Positions 58,038 through 64,000 of a stretch of 64,000 nucleotides of DNA are shown here, one piece after another (the first letter of the stretch is position 1; each line of letters starts with the position of its first letter). The position numbers and the translations under genes are program-made. Origin of the DNA: RGIG5579 sp045597125 (GTDB lineage Bacteria; Bacillota; Clostridia; Oscillospirales; SIG627); the NCBI GenBank assembly GCA_045597125.1, contig JAZODR010000013.1, positions 62,001-126,000 of the forward strand. The letters are read 5' to 3'. The notes beneath the pieces are model-generated. The model was not told the DNA's origin, searched no databases, and worked only from the letters and a program-made list of their open reading frames with translations.

Positions 58038-58075
58038 GACCTTGTGTACCTTTTAGGTACGCAGGGTCTTTTTTT
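58038..58075 (+). terminator. Terminator-like hairpin
   Basis: GACCTTGTGTACC pairs with GGTACGCAGGGTC (13 bp, two mismatches) and is followed by seven T. Confidence 0.75.
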
Positions 58076-58076
58076 A

Positions 58077-58243
58077 TGCACTGACAGGACTCATTGCACT
58101 AGCAGCACGTCAAAACACTGATCGACAAAACTGTGGGTGCACTGGCAACTCTAAATGCACTGGGAATCCATAAGAAATCTCTTTCTTTCCTTCTTTTTCT
58201 TCTTTTTCCTGATGTGGGTTAACCTTTGCTAATGCACTGGCAA
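58077..58243. repeat. Iteron-like TGCACT repeats
   Basis: Five copies of TGCACTRGCAR or close variants start at 58077, 58095, 58138, 58156 and 58233; two pairs are spaced exactly 18 bp. They lie in gene-free DNA inside the inverted-repeat unit. The remaining 58244-58560 is purine/pyrimidine-skewed without a gene. Confidence 0.45.
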
Positions 58244-58571
58244 ATCTCAATAAAACCGCATAAAATGGGGGCTTTTGCGCTGAGAAAGCTACGCTAACAT
58301 CAGCGTCATTCCATTTATTTCATTCTTTATCTTTGTTAACCCATTCTTTCCTTTTAATTCCCTTTGTCTCGGACGGAGGGTGAAAAAACGGGAGAAAAAA
58401 GGAGCCTCTTAATTTCCAAATTGCACTCCGCAAATTCTCATAAAGCTTGACCCGATGATGAGAAAAACGGAGAGATAATTGGAGAAAAAGAGATGGAAAA
58501 AGGAGGGTCAATTGGGAGGAATAATTGGATGGACGAGGATAAAAAATTTGTCCCTTTGACGCTAAAAAGGT

Positions 58572-58706
58572 TTGTCCTGTAACACTTACTTTAACTTCGC
58601 AGAATTTACGCTCACGGAAAAGGATGCTAAGGAATATAAATATTCTAAATCAACCAAACAACGTGTGCATAAATGGAAAGATATTAAAGTAAAACTCTAT
58701 ATCTAA
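58572..58706 (+). pseudogene. Conserved ~40-codon tail fragment B
   Basis: An open frame (possible TTG at 58572) encodes 'FAEFTLTEKDAKEYKYSKST' and 'QRVHKWKDIKVKLYI', stop at 58704-58706. It matches fragment A after ppdK in 18 of 40 residues by hand alignment, and like it is followed at once by a strong terminator. Family unknown. Its 5' end abuts the right inverted repeat. Confidence 0.45.
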
Positions 58707-58710
58707 AACG

Positions 58711-58753
58711 ACTCCCCGATTACAGAAATGTAGTCGGGGAGTTTTTCTTTTTT
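58711..58753 (+). terminator. Terminator after fragment B
   Basis: ACTCCCCGA..TACA / TGTA..TCGGGGAGT stem (14 bp with one mismatch), GAAA loop, then a T-rich run. Its 3' arm recurs at 63320-63345. Confidence 0.85.
58720..58745. repeat. 26-bp direct repeat, copy 1
   Basis: The loop and 3' arm of the terminator. It matches 63320-63345 in 25 of 26 positions, exactly 4,600 bp away. Confidence 0.7.
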
Positions 58754-58830
58754 AATTGTGCCGATTTCAATTCCGCACATTCGTAAAAGGAAACCTCCTT
58801 TGCTACAATAAAGGCAAAGGAGGTAATTTT

Positions 58831-59067
58831 ATGGCAAATTTTATAGAAGAATTTTATTACGGCAATCTCGACCCGCAAGCGCATAGCCCCAAGCAAAACA
58901 AATGGAGGTGTTGATGCTAAACGAGGACTTTTTAACCGAGAATCTATCGGGTGAAAGCAAAAGGAAGTTCCTTGACTTTTGCAATGCTTGGATTTATTTG
59001 ACGATTGCATTAAAAAGTGTTGCACTTAGTTTGAAAATTCATCTATACAATCAATTCAGCCGATGAG
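58831..59067 (+). pseudogene. DUF6809 family gene relic
   Basis: After AAAGGAGG an ATG opens 'MANFIEEFYYGNLDPQAHS', the typical start of DUF6809 proteins, but stops after 27 codons (58912-58914). A second frame from ATG 58914 continues with the next family segment ('NEDFLTENLSGESKRKFLDFC') before losing similarity and stopping at 59067. A deletion between the parts is likely. The gene is not functional as read. Confidence 0.6.
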
Positions 59068-59086
59068 GGACACTCATCGGCTTCTC
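59060..59086. terminator. Terminator of the tagD operon
   Basis: A 9-bp perfect stem (GCCGATGAG/CTCATCGGC) with a 5-base loop just beyond the minus-strand tagD stop. Confidence 0.8.
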
Positions 59087-59088
59087 TA

Positions 59089-59511
59089 TTAATTGTTTTT
59101 GTTAAGAACATCTTTGATTTTAGTGGAGGAAGTGTTTTTGGTATATGGGAAGTAAACAATCTCAGTTCCGATTTTAGCTAATTCTTTTTCATATTCCTTC
59201 CATTTTTCTGTTTCATACCAATCATCGCCTACAAAAAGATAACGGGCCTTTAATTTTTTACAAACACTGACCTTGTCCATATCTTTTTGCGGCAAAGCAA
59301 CGTCAACATATTTAATACTGCGTACAATTTCGATTCGTTCCTCGAAGGGTATAACGCAGGTCTTGTTTTTATAACAGACAAGTTCGTCTACTGTAACGCC
59401 AACTACCAGCTTGTCACACATACTTTTAGCGTTTCTCAATAAATTTAAATGGCCTATGTGAAACAGGTCATAAACTCCGGCGGTATAGCCTATAATTTGT
59501 TTTCTTCTCAT
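59089..59511 (-). CDS. tagD: Glycerol-3-phosphate cytidylyltransferase (TagD type)
   Basis: 140 residues, one nucleotidyltransferase domain: 'GYTAGVYDLFHIGHLNLLRNAK' with the HxGH site near residue 19, 'YLFVGDDWYETEKWKEYE', and a C-terminal 'TKNTSSTKIKDVL' that matches the family's Ser/Thr-rich nucleotide-binding end. It makes CDP-glycerol from CTP and glycerol-3-phosphate. It is 1 bp downstream of a CDP-glycerol transferase gene, which uses that product. Confidence 0.88.
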   Translation of the reverse strand: MRRKQIIGYTAGVYDLFHIGHLNLLRNAKSMCDKLVVGVTVDELVCYKNKTCVIPFEERIEIVRSIKYVDVALPQKDMDKVSVCKKLKARYLFVGDDWYETEKWKEYEKELAKIGTEIVYFPYTKNTSSTKIKDVLNKNN

Positions 59512-59512
59512 T

Positions 59513-60820
59513 TTAACCTCCGTTTTTCAATTTGTATATTTTCTTTGCAAGTTTATAAAGTATACCGGAATTATAATAGTTCAGTTGGCGAGATAATTCA
59601 TCTACCGAGTTTGATAGACTGTCCACACGGCTAATTAAATTATCCCTTTGTAAGCTTAAATCAGCAACGCTGCTTTGTAAGTCTTTATTGGTATTTTCCA
59701 AAACGTCAATATAATTTTTGAGTTCAGCATTTTGATTTTGCAATTCTTTGTTTTTCAAGGCGCTTTTATGATTGGCATAATAGGATTCTTTAAAGACGTT
59801 GTGCATTTGATAATATCTTTTATCAATATTATCGTCAAGAAAAGATTTCACCACATTTACAAAATCTATCGTAAGATTTTCAGGATGATAGAAATTAGCT
59901 TGATCCCACGCACGCTGTTTTTCTATAATATCCTTTGACTGTGCTTTTTCTAAAATGTTTATTATTTCGTTTGGGTCGCTTGTAAAGGGAAGTACTCCCT
60001 CTTTGAAGAGCTCATACTGCGTTGTGTTGAATTCTCCAATTTTATTCTTATTTATATCATCGCAAAAAACTGCAACAGGAATTTGTGTAAAAATCCCTTC
60101 AAATATAGAGCCTGAATTATCAGTTAAAATGATGTCGGTTGTTTCGAGAAGTGTCATTAGTGGCATATGCGAATCGTAAAACTCATCGACCTTTTCTTTA
60201 AGGATATCAATCCTGTTGTGCTCATTTACCAAAAAATTAGTGCCGTGATGTATTTTTGCAACAATATAGTAACGCTCTCTAATTTCATCTAAAACATCAA
60301 CAATTTGTTCAATCGAAGATTCTTTACCATAGGTAGGAAGATAAAGAAGCTGCTTTTTATTTGACTTTCTAAGCTCGGATTTTTTAAAATTTTGATATTT
60401 AAAAGCAGCTGTTTTATACGTTTTTGAAAAAACAGATAAGTAATTGGAATCGTAATCTCCCGAACAAAGAATAGCATCATACATAATATAATTTTCGGGC
60501 TTATAAACAATATTAGGTTTGGCAGAGATATTGCTGTATCTATATTTAATTTTGTATTTTGCCGTAATATCATGGTAGGGGTACGGTTCAAGCAAAACCT
60601 TATATTCCATATTTGGATCCGTCTTGCGCAAAACGTCAAAACCATTTTTTTTACAATAATCGGCAATATCATCAAACATATTGTTCATACCGGTAGGGTC
60701 TCCGACCCAATCAGAACAATAAACGTCGATTGAATAACCACACCTTTTTAACTCTTTAAGGCCTGCGAAAATATTAACATATTGAATATGGTTTAAAATT
60801 ACAACTGCAATATCTTTCAT
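59513..60820 (-). CDS. CDP-glycerol glycerophosphotransferase-like protein with C-terminal coiled coil
   Basis: 435 residues. The centre matches CDP-glycerol:poly(glycerophosphate) transferases: 'LLYLPTYGKESSIEQIVD', 'YIVAKIHHGTN', 'LLETTDIILTDNSGSIFEGI', 'IPVAVF'. The last 100 residues are a heptad-rich coiled coil ('NAELKNYIDVLENTNKDLQS') ending in a basic amphipathic tail (ILYKLAKKIYKLK), as in membrane-associated glycosyltransferases. With tagD it would add glycerol-phosphate to a surface polymer. No other teichoic-acid genes are nearby, so it probably decorates a host polymer. Confidence 0.8.
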   Translation of the reverse strand: MKDIAVVILNHIQYVNIFAGLKELKRCGYSIDVYCSDWVGDPTGMNNMFDDIADYCKKNGFDVLRKTDPNMEYKVLLEPYPYHDITAKYKIKYRYSNISAKPNIVYKPENYIMYDAILCSGDYDSNYLSVFSKTYKTAAFKYQNFKKSELRKSNKKQLLYLPTYGKESSIEQIVDVLDEIRERYYIVAKIHHGTNFLVNEHNRIDILKEKVDEFYDSHMPLMTLLETTDIILTDNSGSIFEGIFTQIPVAVFCDDINKNKIGEFNTTQYELFKEGVLPFTSDPNEIINILEKAQSKDIIEKQRAWDQANFYHPENLTIDFVNVVKSFLDDNIDKRYYQMHNVFKESYYANHKSALKNKELQNQNAELKNYIDVLENTNKDLQSSVADLSLQRDNLISRVDSLSNSVDELSRQLNYYNSGILYKLAKKIYKLKNGG

Positions 60821-60989
60821 TTCAACACTTTCCTTTTTATAATAATTTTAAAGAAAATTTCTTTAATAGTAGCAAGTGTTCTTTTATTTATTCGAGTGCT
60901 TTTATAGCTTTGCTAAAACCGATATAATTAAACAACCTAATCATTGGCGGACGCAATGCAAAAGTTTCAAAAAAATCTTATTTTTGACA

Positions 60990-61018
60990 TTATACCATAA
61001 ATCAACTTAAAAAACAAT
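60990..61018 (-). promoter_or_regulatory. Sigma-A promoter of the tagF-like/tagD operon
   Basis: TTGTTT (61018-61013) and TATAAT (60995-60990) on the minus strand with 17-bp spacing. It implies a leader of about 165 nt. The gap 60821-61245 holds no gene or fold I can support beyond this promoter. Confidence 0.6.
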
Positions 61019-61207
61019 ATTTTCTTCATTTCTGTGCTACACCTAAGACTGAAATTGAGAGTAATTAGCTTTATATAAAAAACGAGCGAAATTTTCTTTG
61101 TTTTTTATTGTAAGTGTGGTAAAAAAGAAATGATTGAATTTTAGAAAAGCGGATTGAAATTATCTATTAAAGAAAGCAAATAACTGATGACTTTATAAAA
61201 CAAACCT

Positions 61208-61237
61208 AATCCTCGTCAAGAAATCAGTGAGGATTTT
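61208..61237 (+). terminator. Terminator-like hairpin
   Basis: AATCCTC/GAGGATT stem followed by TTTT, just upstream of the nitroreductase promoter; no plus-strand gene ends here, so it may be a relic. Confidence 0.45.
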
Positions 61238-61245
61238 TGTATTGG

Positions 61246-61274
61246 TTGTAATTGTTGTAAGTTTTTGTTATAAT
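61246..61274 (+). promoter_or_regulatory. Sigma-A promoter of the nitroreductase gene
   Basis: TTGTAA (61246-61251) and TATAAT (61269-61274), 17 bp apart. Confidence 0.72.
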
Positions 61275-61325
61275 TATAAAAACTCGACCTCGGTTTACCC
61301 TATTTCAATTACAAAGGAGAAAATT

Positions 61326-61859
61326 ATGAATTTTACAGAAATTGCTGAAAACAGACAGTCCTGCCGCCATTATGATTCGGCACGAATGGTTGAAAAAGAA
61401 AAATTAGACCGCATTTTAGCGGCCGCAAACCTTTCACCTTCTGCTTGCAACGGTCAGCCGTATCAAATAACCGTTTGTAAGGGTGAAACTGCGAAAAAAG
61501 TGGCGAAAGCAACCCAAGGAATGGGAATGAACAAATTCGCAACGGACGCACCTGTTTTAATTGTGTTGTCGGAAAAGCCTTATGTTAAAACTGCGGCATT
61601 TGGAGCTAAGGTTAAAAACAACGATTACCGCTCGATTGATATCGGCATTGTGTCGGCGTATATTACTGCCGAAGCCACCGCACAGGGGCTAGGCACTTGT
61701 ATACTTGGTTGGTTAGATGATATGAAAATCCGTGAAATTTGCGGTTTAGACGGTGCGGTGCGACTTGTTATCACTTTGGGTTACGCTTCGGAAGATGATA
61801 AACTTCGCACAAAAAAACGCAAGGACTTAACCGAGCTAGTTAAAATAATCGAAGAATAG
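61326..61859 (+). CDS. Nitroreductase family FMN-dependent oxidoreductase
   Basis: 177 residues with the nitroreductase pattern 'ENRQSCRHYDSARMVEKEKL' (FMN phosphate contacts), 'AANLSPSACNGQPYQITVC' and 'AYITAEATAQGLGTCILGWL'. It reduces nitro or quinone-type substrates using FMN and NAD(P)H. Start ATG 61326 follows AAAGGAG. It is a single gene with its own promoter, inside unit 2. Confidence 0.88.
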   Translation: MNFTEIAENRQSCRHYDSARMVEKEKLDRILAAANLSPSACNGQPYQITVCKGETAKKVAKATQGMGMNKFATDAPVLIVLSEKPYVKTAAFGAKVKNNDYRSIDIGIVSAYITAEATAQGLGTCILGWLDDMKIREICGLDGAVRLVITLGYASEDDKLRTKKRKDLTELVKIIEE

Positions 61860-61947
61860 AATCATCTAAATATTTAAGTGAATATCGAAAAAGCCTGCCG
61901 AAGCAGTAATGCTGATAATAACAATTTCCAACTTTTGCGTATTGCAC

Positions 61948-61960
61948 CACAAGCTGCTAT
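61948..61960. repeat. Attachment-site-like core, copy 3
   Basis: CACAAGCTGCTAT, 12/13 identical to copies 1 and 2. In frame it reads RIAPQAAIKEYE and stop, resembling the ppdK end RLAAAQAAIKESGK. A terminator follows, as after the other copies. Apart from this the gap 61860-62087 holds the terminator and a promoter. Confidence 0.5.
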
Positions 61961-61985
61961 CAAAGAATATGAGTAATAAAAATTA

Positions 61986-62014
61986 TCCCCACCGAGTAAT
62001 CGGTGGGGATTTTT
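61986..62014 (+). terminator. Terminator after core copy 3
   Basis: A 9-bp perfect stem (TCCCCACCG/CGGTGGGGA) with a 6-base loop, then TTTTT. Confidence 0.87.
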
Positions 62015-62021
62015 CTACTTG

Positions 62022-62050
62022 TTGCAAATATATTGTGGTAATGGTATAAT
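62022..62050 (+). promoter_or_regulatory. Sigma-A promoter upstream of the methyltransferase relic
   Basis: TTGCAA (62022-62027) and TATAAT (62045-62050) with 17-bp spacing. Confidence 0.75.
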
Positions 62051-62087
62051 ATATACAAACACGATGGCAAAGGAAAAATTCTAATAG

Positions 62088-62615
62088 GTATACGCCGCAG
62101 ATTTATGGAGCGACCCTCATGAGAATGCTCAATTTTTTGAAACGATGGGATTTTGCGAGGAACAAATTATCCCTGTCAAAGCAGATGCCACAGATTTACC
62201 TTTTGAAAAAGATTTTTTTGATGCTGTTGTGAGTACGGACTCTTATAATTATTTTGGACGGGACACTCGTTATCTTGATGATAAACTTTTGCCATTTATA
62301 AAAGGTGGTGGCTATATTTATATTACTGTTCCCGGCATGAAAAAGGATTGCCACGATAACTTACCGAAAGAACTGTTGTTGTCTTGGACCCCGGAGCAAC
62401 TCGATTATATACACGATATTGATTATTGGACAAAAATTGTTAGTGCTTGTCGAAATGCAGAAGTCATTTCTGTAAAAGAAATGGAAAGCAATGAAGAATG
62501 TTGGAACGATTGGCTCCGGCAGGAAAACGAATATGCTGTCGGGGATAGAAAAGCAATGAATGCTGGCGGCGGAAAATATTTGAACTTTATTGCGATTGAA
62601 CTTAAAAAGAAATAG
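62088..62615 (+). pseudogene. SAM-dependent methyltransferase, 5'-truncated
   Basis: Coding similarity begins right after stops at 62082-62087 with 'YAADLWSDPHENAQFFETMG' and continues 'KADATDLPFEKDFFDAVVST' and 'LLPFIKGGGYIYITVPG'. This is the C-terminal two thirds of a class I methyltransferase; the SAM-binding glycine-rich motif I, which belongs just upstream, is gone. ATG 62145 could start a 156-residue product, but it should be inactive. A promoter now lies directly before the break. Confidence 0.7.
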
Positions 62616-62638
62616 TTTATATTTATGAGGTGGCTACT

Positions 62639-63295
62639 GTGATAGATATTAAAACTTGGATAGACCATTTTCTGAAAGTATTAAATCAAACCTTTGAAAA
62701 TCGTGTGTGGTTTGTTGGTTTGCAGGGTAGTTTTGCCCGCGGTGAAGCGCGTGACACAAGCGACATTGATATTGTTGTAATTCTTGATGAATTATCTGCT
62801 ATGGACATTCAAACCTATAACACAATGTTGGATACTCTGCCTCACAGAGAACTGATTTGCGGTTTTCTTTCGGGCAAAGATGAGATTTTGAATTGGGAAC
62901 CTTCCGACCTTTTCCAGTTCTATTATGACACAAAGTCGATAAAAGGAAGTCTTGATGAGTTGCTCCCCTTAATTGATAATTCGGCTATTGACAGAGCAAT
63001 CAAAACAGGTATAAGCAATATTTTTCACGGTTGTGTTCATAATATGCTCCACGAAAAGAGTGAAGATATCTTACGGGGACTGTATAAATCCGCTTCTTTT
63101 GTAATACAGGCAATATATTTCAGGGAAACGGGAAAATATATTCGTCATCAAAAGGAATTATCCACACTGGTATCTACCCACGAAAAAGCGATTGTTGACA
63201 CCTTTATAAAACTGAAAAATGGGGAAGCAATCGACTTTAATGCAATGTCCGAAACCCTGTTCGCTTGGTGTAAATTTTCAATGTCCCGAAAATAG
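62639..63295 (+). CDS. Nucleotidyltransferase-domain protein
   Basis: 218 residues: an N-terminal pol-beta-type nucleotidyltransferase domain with 'GLQGSFARGEARDTSDIDIVV' (GS motif and DxD metal site) and a helical C-terminal half ('ISNIFHGCVHNMLHE') of the HEPN or kanamycin-nucleotidyltransferase kind. It may modify a small molecule such as an aminoglycoside, or act as a stand-alone MNT-HEPN-like fusion; the substrate cannot be read. GTG 62639 is chosen because GAGGTG lies 6 bases upstream. Confidence 0.75.
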   Translation: MIDIKTWIDHFLKVLNQTFENRVWFVGLQGSFARGEARDTSDIDIVVILDELSAMDIQTYNTMLDTLPHRELICGFLSGKDEILNWEPSDLFQFYYDTKSIKGSLDELLPLIDNSAIDRAIKTGISNIFHGCVHNMLHEKSEDILRGLYKSASFVIQAIYFRETGKYIRHQKELSTLVSTHEKAIVDTFIKLKNGEAIDFNAMSETLFAWCKFSMSRK

Positions 63296-63319
63296 GAACA
63301 TCCTAATATGTCAAACAGC

Positions 63320-63345
63320 TTACAGAAATGTAGTCAGGGAGTTTT
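63320..63345. repeat. 26-bp direct repeat, copy 2
   Basis: Matches the 3' arm of the terminator at 58720-58745 in 25 of 26 positions, but the 5' arm is absent, so it cannot form that hairpin. It lies just after the nucleotidyltransferase gene. Confidence 0.7.
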
Positions 63346-63380
63346 CATAAACAATAGCTGTGAAGATAGAATGAGTTTGA

Positions 63381-64000
63381 TTATGAATGTTGGCGGCGAA
63401 TTTGGTAAGGAGTCAGTCCGGTTTCTTTTTTTATGAAGGTTGCAAAATTTTCAGGAGAACTGTAGCCCATAAGTTCAGATATTTCAGCAATACTTTTGTC
63501 TGAATCTGTAAGAAAGCCTCTTGCTGCTCGTATGCGGATATCTTTTTGCAGTTCCCGATAGTTTTTGCCGTAATGGCGAATTAGAAGACGCTGGAGCTGT
63601 CGGTGGCTTAAATGTAAAAGTGATGCAAGTTCTTCCTTGGATTCTTTTGCAGAGAAGTGCATAGCAAAATAATTATCAATTACATACTCTATGGATGGAG
63701 ATGTTGTACCCTTATTGTTTGTTTTATGTTGTGTTTGCATAGGCAGCGTTTCAAACAGATGAAGAAGAAAACCATTGGATATTACCTTTAATTTTTCTCT
63801 TGATAAAAAATCCAATGTGTGCATATCCGCAAGGGTGCTGATTTGTGAAAGAGTTTCTTTTAACAGATTATTCTGTTTTATAAGGATCGGCTGATGAATT
63901 CGCTGAAACGCATAAAAAAATGTATTTTCCTCGTTTGAGCTTTTCATTGCCTTGTTCAATTGAAAGGATAGACTCATTTGTATGCAATCCGGAGTGGAAA
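63381..64000 (-). CDS. AraC-family transcriptional regulator (partial at window edge)
   Basis: The C-terminal part is an AraC-type double helix-turn-helix: 'SKEELASLLHLSHRQLQRLL' and 'KSIAEISELMGYSSPENFATFIKKETGLTPYQIRRQ'. The frame stays open past ATG 63977 to the edge of the window (codons for STPDCIQ), so the ligand-sensing N-terminal part probably lies beyond position 64000 and the true start is not visible. The target genes are unknown. Confidence 0.85.
   Translation of the reverse strand, partial: STPDCIQMSLSFQLNKAMKSSNEENTFFYAFQRIHQPILIKQNNLLKETLSQISTLADMHTLDFLSREKLKVISNGFLLHLFETLPMQTQHKTNNKGTTSPSIEYVIDNYFAMHFSAKESKEELASLLHLSHRQLQRLLIRHYGKNYRELQKDIRIRAARGFLTDSDKSIAEISELMGYSSPENFATFIKKETGLTPYQIRRQHS

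Larger units (their letters stand above)
57979..58578. mobile_element. 600-bp unit bounded by 20-bp inverted repeats (MITE-like)
   Basis: AGGACAAACTTTTTTAGCGT (57979-57998) and ACGCTAAAAAGGTTTGTCCT (58559-58578) are inverted copies with one mismatch. No coding frame of note lies between them. Inside are a strong hairpin with T run (58038-58075) and five TGCACT motifs (58077-58238). No target duplication is evident. It sits between core copy 2 and fragment B, and looks like an insertion. Confidence 0.5.

Noticed and set aside
57914..58710. A CRISPR array from the TGCACT repeats
   Set aside because: The repeats are 6-11 bp with irregular spacing (18, 43, 18, 77 bp) and there are no cas genes.
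62088..62615. An intact short methyltransferase starting at ATG 62145
   Set aside because: Similarity extends upstream of that ATG to the stop codons at 62082-62087 and the SAM-binding motif is missing, so truncation is the better reading.

Overview
The window looks like a chromosome segment of a low-GC, endospore-forming, Gram-positive anaerobe of the class Clostridia. The evidence is a set of sporulation genes (spoIIIAA-AH, a SpoIIQ-type M23 protein, yabP/yabQ, sigK, a SipL-like DUF3794-LysM protein, yunB), Firmicutes gene orders (rplS-lepB-rbgA-rnhB-yraN; rplU-prp-rpmA-obg; rqcP-yabP-yabQ-divIC), strong AGGAGG ribosome binding sites, near-consensus sigma-A promoters and many intrinsic terminators. 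No rRNA, tRNA, CRISPR array or insertion sequence was recognised.

Positions 1-49,612 are ordinary core chromosome. It holds envelope and DnaJ/dGTPase genes (0-6.6 kb), the eight-gene spoIIIA operon on the minus strand (6.6-11.3 kb), a ribosome-biogenesis and secretion cluster (12.3-15.5 kb), and sigK with a spore-coat group (16.5-20.2 kb). Next come a SpoIIQ candidate with the yabP/yabQ/divIC cluster (20.2-22.4 kb), radA, lplA and mrp, an lnt-recD2-walJ-rlmH operon (26-32.7 kb), and secA followed by two related membrane proteins (36.3-41 kb). acpP, rplU-prp-rpmA-obg-mtaB, an LRR membrane protein, mrnC and ppdK finish the core. Promoter-like sequences fit a compartment programme: sigma-F before spoIIQ, sigma-E before the sipL-like gene and yabP, and sigma-K before a cysteine-rich protein. 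These are readings by eye.

From the 3' end of ppdK onward (49.6-64 kb) the DNA is AT-richer and mosaic. The last codons of ppdK recur twice downstream: a 13-base core at 49581-49593 is exact at 57899-57911 and 12/13 at 61948-61960. The second copy contains the stop codon of a frameshifted serine recombinase. I read this as stacked integrations of related elements into the ppdK 3' end. Unit 1 (49.6-57.9 kb) carries an AMP-forming acyl ligase behind a hairpin-plus-terminator leader, a PlsC-type acyltransferase, a tyrosine recombinase, an SSB-like protein behind an attenuator, and the serine recombinase. Unit 2 (57.9-61.96 kb) carries a 600-bp inverted-repeat-bounded insert, a DUF6809 relic, tagD with a CDP-glycerol transferase, and a nitroreductase. 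A third segment carries a truncated methyltransferase, a nucleotidyltransferase and the start of an AraC-type regulator gene.

The left ends of units 1 and 2 both have the ppdK-like core, a homologous fragment of about 40 codons and a strong terminator. This repeated architecture is the most unusual feature of the window.
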